Shown: positions 16,920 to 25,375 of the stretch, piece after piece
Layout: every line of letters starts with the position of its first letter
Numbering within the stretch: position 1 is the stretch's first letter
From: CAZJRB01 sp964547995
GTDB lineage: Bacteria > Planctomycetota > Planctomycetia > Pirellulales > Thermoguttaceae
Length of the DNA: 40,618 bases
Assembly (NCBI GenBank): GCA_964547995.1
Contig: CAZJRB010000068.1
Span: forward strand, 1 to 40,618
Direction of reading: 5' to 3'
Position numbers and translations under genes: made by a program
The notes under the pieces: model-generated
Database searches by the model: none
What the model saw: the letters and a program-made list of their open reading frames with translations, nothing else
What the model was told of the DNA's origin: nothing

Positions 16920-18167
16920 GTGAGTAGGACAATTGCTGAATCATGGATCCTTGCTGCAAGCTTTCTTCTCCTATGGAATTCCGCCGTTCTGGGCCAACGA
17001 CCGGATTCCACGGGTCGCCCGTCTATTCCCCGGCAGAAGGAAACAACGTTCGGGTACATCGATACGCACGTCCATCTGAACGGGCTGCGATTTCCCGACG
17101 GCCGGGCACCGGGCCGCGGTATGATGCCACCGGTAAGACAGGGTGAGCCGAGACCTCGGAGTAAGCCACGGGGCAGGCCGACCAAAGACTACGCATCTGC
17201 CGCTGACAACCTGATCCGGCAAATGGACCGCTACGGGGTATCCAAGGTGCTGATCCTACCGCCACCGCAGGTTCCGGGCGATATGACCAAGGGAATCAAA
17301 CCCAAGTGTAACGATCTTCTGATTGCAGTCAGGAGGTATCCCGACAGGCTGTTTCTCGTCGGTGGTGGGGACGTTCTCAATCCCTACATCTACCAGTACA
17401 AGCCATCGGAAGTCACGCCGGCCATCAAGAACAGGTTCGAGAAGGACGCGAAGCGACTGGTTCAATTGGGCATCAAGGGCTTCGGAGAGATGTCGGCACT
17501 CCATTTCTCCTTCAACAACGCGCATGTCTTCATGGAGGAATCGTCCGACCATCCCTTGTTCTTGCTTCTTGCCGATTTGTCGGCGCGCTACAACCTCCCA
17601 ATCGATCTGCACATGGAAGCCATCCCCAAAGACATGCCGATGCCGGCGGGATTCGATCGCGTGAGCAATCACAACCCCGCACGAATCAAGGAGAATCTAT
17701 CCTCGCTGGAGCGTCTCTTGTCCCATAATCGCCGTGCGAAGATCGTATGGCAGCATCTCGGCTGGGATAACACGGGCAATCTTACGATCGATCTGGTGCG
17801 GCGTCTGCTGAAGAAGCATTCCAACCTGTACTTTGCCCTGCGGGTTGAGGAACGGCTGTTCACAATGGGCAGGACTCCCATGCCCAATCGCATCGTGGAC
17901 AGACAGTGGAAGATTCGTCCTGAGTGGATCGCATTGTTTCGGGAGTTTCCCGAGCGTTTCGTCATTGGAAGCGACGAATTCATCGGAATGCCCGGCGAGA
18001 CCAGCCGCATGCCGCAGTCGTTCGATGAAACATGGTCGATCATTGAACAGTTACCTCCCGACTTGGCCACCAAGATTGGTCGCGACAATGCGGCCCGTGT
18101 GTACAATCTCGACGTATCTTCTCCCGCAAGGGCAAGTGATGATCGAGGCCTATCGGGAAGCCGGTGA
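16920..18167 (+). CDS. Secreted amidohydrolase (amidohydrolase 2 type)
   Basis: This 415-aa protein starts at GTG 16920 behind AGAGAGGG, with a signal peptide ending near SAVLGQ. It shows a metal-dependent TIM-barrel hydrolase pattern: YIDTHVHLNG near residue 46, LPIDLHMEA, AKIVWQHLGWD and RFVIGSDEF, which are the expected metal-ligand strands of the amidohydrolase-2 superfamily. Substrate is unknown; members include decarboxylases and lactonases. Its last 18 bases overlap the convergent small membrane-protein gene. The C-terminal tail (SPARASDDRGLSGSR) looks disordered. Confidence 0.85.
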   Translation: MSRTIAESWILAASFLLLWNSAVLGQRPDSTGRPSIPRQKETTFGYIDTHVHLNGLRFPDGRAPGRGMMPPVRQGEPRPRSKPRGRPTKDYASAADNLIRQMDRYGVSKVLILPPPQVPGDMTKGIKPKCNDLLIAVRRYPDRLFLVGGGDVLNPYIYQYKPSEVTPAIKNRFEKDAKRLVQLGIKGFGEMSALHFSFNNAHVFMEESSDHPLFLLLADLSARYNLPIDLHMEAIPKDMPMPAGFDRVSNHNPARIKENLSSLERLLSHNRRAKIVWQHLGWDNTGNLTIDLVRRLLKKHSNLYFALRVEERLFTMGRTPMPNRIVDRQWKIRPEWIALFREFPERFVIGSDEFIGMPGETSRMPQSFDETWSIIEQLPPDLATKIGRDNAARVYNLDVSSPARASDDRGLSGSR

Positions 18168-18485
18168 GTTTGGCTGACGTGTCGATGCTGGAACGGGACC
18201 CAGTTCGTCTGCCGTGAATTGCCTTTGCCAGAGATTACGCCTCATACAAGGATCCCGTGTCACGAACACGCAGCAAAGAATCAGGTCGAACACCACGTAG
18301 ACAAAGTAGAATACGGCCAGCCAAATCATTCCGCAGGCAACCAAGGTAATTCCGCAATAGAACATGTGGATGGTGGCTCCGATGTTGAGCAACAGGAGTG
18401 CCAGGCCGTAGGAGAACTTCAGCGCGTCGGATAAGCTGGTATCCAGGTCTGTTGTCGAAGGGGATTTGTAAGGGTTGTTGTCCAT
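18150..18485 (-). CDS. Small planctomycete-type membrane protein
   Basis: The 111-aa product starts MDNNPYKSPST, an N-terminus typical of small membrane proteins abundant in Planctomycetes. It has two hydrophobic segments: ALLLLNIGATIHMFYCGI and a longer, Phe/Val-rich one after MIWLAVFYF. ATG 18485 is preferred because it starts this motif; the frame extends nine codons upstream. Function is unknown. It is convergent with, and slightly overlaps, the amidohydrolase gene. Confidence 0.75.
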   Translation of the reverse strand: MDNNPYKSPSTTDLDTSLSDALKFSYGLALLLLNIGATIHMFYCGITLVACGMIWLAVFYFVYVVFDLILCCVFVTRDPCMRRNLWQRQFTADELGPVPASTRQPNSPASR

Positions 18486-18600
18486 GGTATTTCCAAGTGT
18501 GAGCCCTGGCACCCAAACAGTTTACCCTCTATTCGTGGTTAGTATCAGACCAAGTTTTGACTATTCCATTTAATCCAAGGGGTCGTGCAAAGTCCCGGGC

Positions 18601-21141
18601 TCACTGCACTTGCCTTTTAACCGGCGTCGCCCCCTGTGGAACCACGAGGATCATTTCACCCTTGTGCGTGGCGAACTTCACGAATGTCCCGGAGAGGTCT
18701 TCCGCCTTGGCTCCGTTGCGATACAGCGACATCGTCGTGCCGGGCCAAGGATTGCACAGGCGGCACTCACCGCCGGAGTGCGACTGGACCTGCACGAACT
18801 CGATCTTGCCTTTCTGCATCGACGAACTGACCAAGAACGCCCCACGGGCCGCCAACGTGAACTGGGCATCCCACTGGCGAGGCCAAGCCGCAAAGACCCG
18901 GATGATGGAGTCCTTACCCGGTGCCGGCGCCGCGGTTTGCAGCAGGGCGGCATGCAAGGCATGAGCGGCATTGCCCAGCCGCTGACATTCCAGGCAACCG
19001 GGGCCTTCGCGCAGTCCCAGGCGATTGCGCATGACCCCCAGGCCGGATTCGCCCACACCCCAGGAATCGCAGGCTTCGTTCGTGGTCTTGAGCTGTCCGG
19101 GAATCATGTACTTCACATGATCCGCCAGACCAAGGTTGGCCGCCGCCACGGCCTGACGGCTCAGAACGTGCAAGCGGGTATCTTCGTTGACAGGTTTTCG
19201 TATGAACGCATCCTGCAGCCGTTTCAACGATCGCACGTCGTCGCTGGCGACGGTGATCAGGTCATAATACGCGGCCGGTTCCGGCCCGCTGGGCAGCGGT
19301 GTCATGTTTTCGTAGAACTCCTTCCAGACCGGACGCATCTCGGCGTCCACTCCCAGGATCTCCGAAGCACGGATTGCGATCGGTGTCAGGGCGCGCATGG
19401 CGCCGATCTCCTCCACCATATCCCTTGAATTCCAGCTTGACTCCTGGTTGTTCACATGGGCGATATGGTACTTGTCGTCCGAGCCCTTGGCGACGTTCGG
19501 GAAGTTCCTGTAAAACTCGACCGTGCCTTTGATGATCGGGTATCCGGTCGTGCGCAACCATTCTGTATCGAGGCTATACTCGTAACGCAGCCAATAGAGA
19601 TAGGCGATCTTGGCGGTACAGGAGAAGATGTGGGTGACATGGCCGAAAGGGCCTTTTCCCTTGTCCTTAAAGACATAGTCACCGTGTACCCAGTGCGCGG
19701 TATGAGATCCCCAGTTCCAGCGGCTGTTGAAGGTCTGCTTGTTCCGGGCGAACTCGATGAACTTCTCCGAACGCTCCGCCCATGGTTTTCGCATAAGGTA
19801 CAAATCCCGCATTTCGGCAGCGATGTCGTCGGGCAGGTCCTCGAGGCCGTTGAACCAGGTCGTCTCCGGAATCCATATTCCCTGACTGCCCCACTGCTGG
19901 CGGGCGGCCCGCGCGTACGAATCGTAGTAGCGAGAATAGGTCGCGAAGACCGGCGCCAAGAGTTCAGGGCGGTTGGCCGGTGTCAGACCGTGGTAGTAGC
20001 AGCCTTGGTTATGCCACCAGTACTGCGATCCCCACTGGCGCATATCACCGTTGGTAAACCAGATCATCCCGTTGAAATGCGGCATGTACGCCCCGCGCGA
20101 CGCCGAGGCCATGATGTACAGGAAGTACGTGTAATTCCGCTCGACGAAATCCGCCTGACCGTCATCGCTGTGAAGGCGGACAAACGCCTTGGACCAGAAG
20201 CGGCTCCACCATGCCTGGTTGTCGGCCAGCACGCCCTGAAAGCCTTTGCCCTGCGCCTTGTCGAGTTCCTTCAGTGCCTTAGCCGCCACATCCTCGTTGG
20301 GATCGTCGCTGGCGGCCGTAGACATGAGGATCATGAACTTCCCTTTCCCGGGTGCCTTCGACAATCGGACGGTCATTTCGTTGTAGTAGTCCGCCTTGCT
20401 CGGCCGCCCGACCATGCCGATGGCGACGGCCGAGGAGTTGTAAAAACTCCCCTCGCGGAATTCTTGCGTCAGGAGGATGCGCCCCTTGCGGATGTCCAGT
20501 CGGGAGGTAGCCGAGTGTGGGCCGCTGAGCACGACCGCCGCATGCTGGCTGGTCAGCGCCCAGTTCTTCGCGTCCATCCATTGCGTTGCGTATCGCAACA
20601 TGCGCAGGTCCACGTGTACCGCTGATGGCTCCGCGCGCTGGTCATCGATCTCGACGGCCATCGCATCGCCCTGCTGCCACGCCATGACCCGCGCCGTCAC
20701 GCCGTTGCCGCAGGCGGTCATCACACCGTCATACACCGACAAGTGCTGCCGAAAGCTCGGCCCCGTAAACACATCGTCGCCAAAGTCCACCAGGCGGATG
20801 TCCACCATGCCGCAGCCACTCGCGTAATCCGAACCGGCTCGCGGAAATGCACGCGTGTTACACCCGGCCGCGAAGACATCCACCCGATTAAGCTGGAACT
20901 TCAGGGCATCGGGCGAGGTCCACACCAGGCTGCCCATGCATCCATTCCCCACCGGTAACCCTTCCTCGCTCCGGTCCACGGGCTTGGTGTAAGTCAGATC
21001 TGCGCGCGCGACCAGGTTCTTGTAGTTTACGGTAAGCAGACTTGCGGGCGTTTCTGCCGCCGAGACGAGGTTCAGAGGGATCATGGTGGCCAGCAGCAGT
21101 AAGGAGACCGGCAGCGGTTTCGTTGATGCGCTTTGGTTCAC
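18601..21141 (-). CDS. Secreted GH95-related glycoside hydrolase-like protein
   Basis: The product is 846 aa from GTG 21141, which follows AGGAGAA; the longer frame from 21228 is unsupported. The signal peptide runs VSLLLLATMIPLNLVSAAE. The N-terminal domain has GLPVGNGCMGSLVW and LKFQLNRVDVF, the same opening found in GH95 proteins, as in the DUF5703-type relatives. A helical catalytic-type domain follows (SQYWWHNQGCYYHGLTPANR, RWNWGSHTAHWVHGDY, EYSLDTEWLRTTGYPIIKG). The GH95 signatures HLNIN and DGNFGG are not evident, so its activity may differ from the 3644-6079 enzyme. It is transcribed away from the sulfatase. Confidence 0.8.
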   Translation of the reverse strand: MNQSASTKPLPVSLLLLATMIPLNLVSAAETPASLLTVNYKNLVARADLTYTKPVDRSEEGLPVGNGCMGSLVWTSPDALKFQLNRVDVFAAGCNTRAFPRAGSDYASGCGMVDIRLVDFGDDVFTGPSFRQHLSVYDGVMTACGNGVTARVMAWQQGDAMAVEIDDQRAEPSAVHVDLRMLRYATQWMDAKNWALTSQHAAVVLSGPHSATSRLDIRKGRILLTQEFREGSFYNSSAVAIGMVGRPSKADYYNEMTVRLSKAPGKGKFMILMSTAASDDPNEDVAAKALKELDKAQGKGFQGVLADNQAWWSRFWSKAFVRLHSDDGQADFVERNYTYFLYIMASASRGAYMPHFNGMIWFTNGDMRQWGSQYWWHNQGCYYHGLTPANRPELLAPVFATYSRYYDSYARAARQQWGSQGIWIPETTWFNGLEDLPDDIAAEMRDLYLMRKPWAERSEKFIEFARNKQTFNSRWNWGSHTAHWVHGDYVFKDKGKGPFGHVTHIFSCTAKIAYLYWLRYEYSLDTEWLRTTGYPIIKGTVEFYRNFPNVAKGSDDKYHIAHVNNQESSWNSRDMVEEIGAMRALTPIAIRASEILGVDAEMRPVWKEFYENMTPLPSGPEPAAYYDLITVASDDVRSLKRLQDAFIRKPVNEDTRLHVLSRQAVAAANLGLADHVKYMIPGQLKTTNEACDSWGVGESGLGVMRNRLGLREGPGCLECQRLGNAAHALHAALLQTAAPAPGKDSIIRVFAAWPRQWDAQFTLAARGAFLVSSSMQKGKIEFVQVQSHSGGECRLCNPWPGTTMSLYRNGAKAEDLSGTFVKFATHKGEMILVVPQGATPVKRQVQ

Positions 21142-21646
21142 GTGTATTCTCCTGCTCCTGTCTTCATTGCGATGGATGTCCATAATGCGGTACCAAGCCG
21201 ACCCTAGCTTCCTAGGAATACTCACCATTCATTATCACGGCCTAGCGGTGGCTGTACAAGGATTCGTAGTCGAACCAGCCCCAATTCCTCTTCTCGGAAT
21301 CTCGAAAAAGGACCCTTTCTGACAAACGTTTTTCGCCAACCGTCAGCGACCGTCGCCAGTTTGCCCATCTGATGAGGGGCAGGGCTGGTTTCTGATAGGT
21401 AAAAGAAAAGGCAGCCCGTACCGGGACTTCCGCCCCGGCACGGACTCCCCAGACCGGCGAAGGTTCGGCCTGTCATCCGTACAGGCCGCAGGCGACATGC
21501 CAGGCAACCCAGACGACTGCCGCGACGACCAACAGCGGCAGGATGCTACCGCCTATGATGCTCACGGCAATGCCTGATGTATTTTCAAAGGCGGTGGCCC
21601 ACTGAACGAGTTGTGGCGCAGACACCCTTCCAAGGGAGTACAATCT
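21142..21646. other. Intergenic region between divergent GH95-like and sulfatase genes
   Basis: It contains the hairpin at 21414-21445. On the minus strand a short frame ending at 21473 encodes a hydrophobic stretch (GGSILPLLVVAAVVWVAWHV), perhaps the tail of a lost membrane protein, but it has no convincing start. I see no intact gene. Confidence 0.4.
21414..21445 (-). terminator. Strong GC-rich hairpin, terminator-like
   Basis: GCCCGTACCGGG (21414-21425) and CCCGGCACGGAC (21434-21445) pair over 12 positions with wobbles and an 8-nt loop. On the minus strand the stem is followed by a T-rich tract (CCTTTTCTTTT), as in an intrinsic terminator. No minus-strand gene now lies upstream, so it may have served a lost gene or be a repeat-type hairpin. 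Confidence 0.45.
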
Positions 21647-21707
21647 GCTGAAATGGCCCAGGGACCTTCTGTCATCCTTTTGTGTGGAACGACGTGGCAG
21701 AATGCGG
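21647..21707. repeat. Dispersed intergenic repeat, copy B
   Basis: GCTGAAATGGCCCAGGGACC and the following ~40 nt match copy A at 14068-14128 at roughly three quarters of positions. Confidence 0.6.
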
Positions 21708-21901
21708 CAACGATTGCTGTCCTGTCGTGATCCGGGGCATTTCGCTGCCATTCTTATTTCTTGTTCGCCAAGGTGACACGGATCCTTCCGGCGTGTATCA
21801 TCGTGTTGTCCTGACCCGACGTGCCCGGCGACCGCCAGGAGTCCGGATTGTGCCGGCGACGGTTGACTGCCATCCATCCCGATGATGAAGGAGACGCTCT
21901 C

Positions 21902-23392
21902 ATGAAACCGGTGACGACACTGTTTCTTGTCTTGGCCTGCGTGCCTCTCTCCGTCGCTGCCTTCGGGGAAGAGATACCCCGGCCCAACGTGCTGTTCCTG
22001 ATCTCGGATGACCTGAACAACTCGGTCGGCTGCTATGGCCACCCCCAGGTGAAGACGCCGAACATCGATCGTCTCGCCGCCCGGGGCGTTCGATTCGAGC
22101 GGGCGTATTGCCAGTTCCCGCTCTGTGGGCCGAGTCGAAACTCGATGCTGACAGGGCTCTACCCGAACAGCACGGGCATCCTGGCCAATAGTCAGATTTT
22201 CCGGCAAACGATCCCCTCGCACCACAGCCTGCCGCAGGCCTTCCGGCTGGCAGGCTACTTCGCCTGCCGCATCGGAAAACTGTATCACTACAACGTCCCG
22301 AAGTCGATCGGCACGAACGGGCACGACGATCCCGGGTCCTGGGAGTTGGAGCTGAATCCGGCCGGTTGTGATCGGCTGGAGGAAGAGCCGCACATCTTCA
22401 GCCTCGTCCCCGGCCGATTCGGCGGCACCCTGAGTTGGTATGCCTCGCCCAAGAGCGATGAGTACCACACGGATGGTCTGCTCGCCGCGGATGCCGAGTG
22501 GGTGCTTAAGCGGTGCGCCCGACGGAAGGACCGACCGTTCTTCCTCGCCGTGGGGTTCTATCGGCCCCACACGCCCTACGTGGCCCCGAAGCCGTACTTC
22601 GAGCGATACCCAAAGCAGACAATGCCCGTGGTGCAGGGCGTGGCGGAAGACCAGGCCGATCTGCCCGCCCCCGCGCTGGGCAGCTACAAGCGAGAGCAGG
22701 ACAAGCTGACGGACGCACTGCGTCGCGAGTGCGTGCAGGCCTACTTCGCCAGCACGACGTTCATGGACGCGCAGGTAGGCCGTGTTCTCGATGCTCTTAA
22801 GCAGCTCGGGCTGGCGGAGAACACAATCGTCGTGTTCACCAGCGACCACGGGTACCACCTAGGCGAGCATGGGTTGTGGCAGAAGATGAGCCTCTTTGAG
22901 GAGAGCGCCCGGGTGCCGCTAATCATCGCCGCGCCCGGGGTGGGCGTCGAAGGGGCTCTCTGCAAGGCCCCGGTCGGTCTGATCGATCTGTATCCGACGC
23001 TTGCCGAATTGTGCCACGTGAAGGCCCCAAAGGCCCTGCAAGGACAGAGTCTCGTCCCCATGCTGAAGAACCCGAACGTCGTGGGCCGCGGCTGGACGCT
23101 CAGTCAGGTCACTCGAGGTGGTAGACGGCAAGGACGCTTCTTCGGCTACACGTTGCGGACGCCCCGATGGCGTTACACAGAGTGGGCCGACGGCGACCAG
23201 GGCCGCGAACTCTACGACCACGACGCCGACCCGCGGGAGTTGGTAAACCTGGCCGAGCGACGCTCACACGCAGAGACCGTCACCAAACTATGCCGGCAGC
23301 TTCGTGAGGCGCTGGCGCAGACGTTCCCGGCCTCGGGCAAGACGCCGCCCTTGCGCGAGGGCCTTTGGGCCCCGAATCTGACCGACCCGTGA
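21902..23392 (+). CDS. Secreted sulfatase (alkaline phosphatase superfamily)
   Basis: This 496-aa exported sulfatase resembles iduronate-2-sulfatase-type members of the S1 family. Motifs are RPNVLFLISDDLNN (metal-binding aspartates), LCGPSRNSMLTGLYP near residue 74 (C-x-P-S-R, whose cysteine must be converted to formylglycine), GFYRPHTPY, and TSDHGYHLGEHGLWQK near 315 (metal ligands). ATG 21902 follows AAGGAGA and gives a clean signal peptide (VTTLFLVLACVPLSVAAFG); the upstream in-frame ATG 21821 is less likely. Its likely role is desulfation of a polysaccharide attacked by the neighbouring hydrolases. No maturase with the active cysteine pair is seen in this window. Confidence 0.93.
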   Translation: MKPVTTLFLVLACVPLSVAAFGEEIPRPNVLFLISDDLNNSVGCYGHPQVKTPNIDRLAARGVRFERAYCQFPLCGPSRNSMLTGLYPNSTGILANSQIFRQTIPSHHSLPQAFRLAGYFACRIGKLYHYNVPKSIGTNGHDDPGSWELELNPAGCDRLEEEPHIFSLVPGRFGGTLSWYASPKSDEYHTDGLLAADAEWVLKRCARRKDRPFFLAVGFYRPHTPYVAPKPYFERYPKQTMPVVQGVAEDQADLPAPALGSYKREQDKLTDALRRECVQAYFASTTFMDAQVGRVLDALKQLGLAENTIVVFTSDHGYHLGEHGLWQKMSLFEESARVPLIIAAPGVGVEGALCKAPVGLIDLYPTLAELCHVKAPKALQGQSLVPMLKNPNVVGRGWTLSQVTRGGRRQGRFFGYTLRTPRWRYTEWADGDQGRELYDHDADPRELVNLAERRSHAETVTKLCRQLREALAQTFPASGKTPPLREGLWAPNLTDP

Positions 23393-23565
23393 CGCCGTAA
23401 CGTCAAGCCGTCGGAGAGCCGTACCGGGGAAAACCCGACGTCCGGTTCGATGAGGGGGGGTCAGTGGACACCAGCATGGCAGAGCTATTGAAGCACCAAT
23501 CGGCGAAAGCCTTGGCAAACAAATAGGCCAAGCCTAAACTGGAAAAAACTGGACTCTACTCTACT
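23393..23565 (+). mobile_element. Group II intron 3' fragment with domain V
   Basis: At 23416-23448 is a 33-nt hairpin beginning GAGCCGTA, with a GAAA tetraloop between CGGG and CCCG and ending TCCGGTTC. It is followed by GATGAG, a G-run, and later GCTATTGAAGCACCAATCGG. The same layout occurs at 14328-14360 on the other strand, though the hairpin bases differ, so these are two diverged introns. The 3' end is probably near CTCTACTCTAC (about 23555-23565). The fragment starts within ~25 nt of the sulfatase stop, and nothing of the intron's 5' half or reverse transcriptase remains. Confidence 0.75.
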
Positions 23566-23588
23566 CAGAAACATCGAGAGAACCGAAA

Positions 23589-24881
23589 GTGGAAACGGAT
23601 CACCAGAACTCAGACCGCAACCGAGTGAGGCGACGGACTGTTCTCAAGATCGGCATCGCGGCGGCGATGTCGCCGTTCGCTGTTACCTCGAATTCTAGTT
23701 CGGCTGCGATTACCCACTTGAGCGTCATCCATCTGAGGGAAAAGGACAATCGCAAACTTGCCAGGGAACCTTACGTTGAACTGGCTACGAACCGAAATGT
23801 GTCGGGTTTGGGCGGTCCGCTGTACGCCGAACAGGCGAAGAGTCTGGAAAAGATGGCACCGCAACTGCAGAAGCACCTGGTCGGCAGGGATCCAGCCCCG
23901 CGCGAGTTGGACTTCGAGTGGATCTGGAACCGGCTTCATCCCGACAAACCGCTCGGTACGTATGCCAAGGGGATCGATCCGTTAACAGGCAAGACAATCT
24001 GGAACACGCGTCGCAAGGCCCGGCACACGCCGACGGGCAACATCATCACGGCACTCAGCGCGGTTGACAACGCGCTTTGGGATATTCGAGGCAAGCTTGT
24101 CGGCCAGCCCGTCTACCGGCTGCTCGGTGGCAAACGTGAGAAACTCCGGGCGTATCTCAGCTTAGTGCCCGGAGACAACATCGCTGCGGCATGCAAGCAG
24201 GCAAAGGGCCTATTCGACAAGGGCCACACAGCACAGAAATGGTTCTTCCGCTACGGCCCGCCGGACGGCAAGGCGGGCTTCGCAAAGATCGTAGGTCTTG
24301 TGGAGGGCTTGCGGAGCGAGCTTGGCGAGACGGCCGAGCTGATGTTCGACTTCCACGTTGGCTCGCGCGGCCGGTGTGATTGGGACGTGCCTTACGCGAT
24401 CAAGGTCGCGAAGGCAATCCAGCCGTTCAAACCGACGTGGCTGGAAGAACCCTTCTCGCCGGAAGAGATCGAGTCGTACCGCCGGCTCAAGGGAGAAACC
24501 GATATTCCGCTGGCAACGGGAGAGCATATCTACTCGCGATGGAACATCCAGCCGTTTTTGAACGAGAAGCTCATCGGCTTTGTCCAGGCCGATCCCGAAT
24601 GGTGTGGCGGGCTCTCGGAGCTTCTGCGGATCTGCAAACTGGCAAGTCGCTACAAGGGCGTGCGCGTTATCCCACACGGCCATCACGTTCTGGCGGCTGC
24701 TCACGTGGTGGCATCGCAGCCGGAACTACTTTGTCCTATGGTAGAGCACGGGCCGCAATGGCTGCGCGCCCGCCAGTATGCCCAGACGCGCAGGATTTCG
24801 CCCGAGGCCGGCTTCCTCTCCACGCCCAACGAGCCGGGACTTGGCCCCTCGATTGACTGGAGCCGCTTCGAGCGGTCGTAG
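23589..24881 (+). CDS. Tat-exported enolase-superfamily (mandelate racemase/muconate lactonizing) enzyme
   Basis: The product is 430 aa from GTG 23589, with a twin-arginine signal (RVRRRTVLKIGIAAA). The barrel carries the enolase-superfamily metal ligands: Asp in LMFDFHVG (about residue 252), Glu in WLEEPF (about 285) and Glu in ATGEHIY (about 311). A C-terminal IPHGHH histidine near 362 fits the acid-sugar dehydratase branch (galactonate/fuconate dehydratase-like). It would abstract a proton next to a carboxylate in a sugar acid; the substrate is not readable. Proximity to fucosidase-type and sulfatase genes makes a sugar acid from that polysaccharide plausible. Confidence 0.85.
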   Translation: METDHQNSDRNRVRRRTVLKIGIAAAMSPFAVTSNSSSAAITHLSVIHLREKDNRKLAREPYVELATNRNVSGLGGPLYAEQAKSLEKMAPQLQKHLVGRDPAPRELDFEWIWNRLHPDKPLGTYAKGIDPLTGKTIWNTRRKARHTPTGNIITALSAVDNALWDIRGKLVGQPVYRLLGGKREKLRAYLSLVPGDNIAAACKQAKGLFDKGHTAQKWFFRYGPPDGKAGFAKIVGLVEGLRSELGETAELMFDFHVGSRGRCDWDVPYAIKVAKAIQPFKPTWLEEPFSPEEIESYRRLKGETDIPLATGEHIYSRWNIQPFLNEKLIGFVQADPEWCGGLSELLRICKLASRYKGVRVIPHGHHVLAAAHVVASQPELLCPMVEHGPQWLRARQYAQTRRISPEAGFLSTPNEPGLGPSIDWSRFERS

Positions 24882-25375
24882 AACTCCGATAGGTGCATTA
24901 GACGACAAATGTGCGTTCACAGAAAAACCGGGAATACGGCTAACAAATGTCCCATTTCCCATAATGTTTGCTCATTTTTGGGCTTAAAGTAGTAGAGTAA
25001 TGCCTCCTCCGAGTAAAGGAGGAAGTCATGAACGAAGAGTTACGTCACCACAGAAAAGGAGCAGAAGAGGATTTCGCGAGCGTAGCGAGCGGAACGGAAG
25101 TGAGCCTTCCCCCGCGACGCGGCCGCCGGAGGGGCTCCTTCAGCCGAGCACTTGGCAGAGGGTGCGGTTGCTCGGGAGAGCGATGTCGGAGAGCCCCTTG
25201 CACTCCCCCCCCCTGACGACCCCGACGCGCCCCAGCCTGACATCGCTGCATCCCTATCTGAACCTCCTCGGCTCTCTGACGACGAACTTGTCTTGTTGGT
25301 GGCGCCACGGTTTTGTTCTCCTAGATTCAATCGAAATTGCCGAATACCTGCGGCTGCGGAAAGAGGTTGTCCGCC
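24882..25375. other. Convergent intergenic region with a possible small ORF
   Basis: A frame at 25028-25216 (61 aa, starting MNEELRHHRKGAEEDF) is preceded by an excellent ribosome-binding site (AAAGGAGG). After the first ~20 codons it becomes Arg/Gly/Pro-rich and unconvincing, so it may be the 5' end of a decayed gene. A GAGCGTAGCGAGCGGAACG stretch (about 25079-25097) is repetitive. I see no complete gene here. Confidence 0.3.

Noticed and set aside
19456..20625. 389-codon plus-strand frame inside the GH95-like gene
   Set aside because: It is wholly antisense to a well-supported gene and rich in Arg/Val/Gly as expected for the complement of a GC-rich coding strand.
21473..22858. 461-codon minus-strand frame over the sulfatase
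   Set aside because: The sulfatase on the other strand has all catalytic motifs. Only the last ~30 codons, outside the sulfatase, look hydrophobic, and they lack a start.
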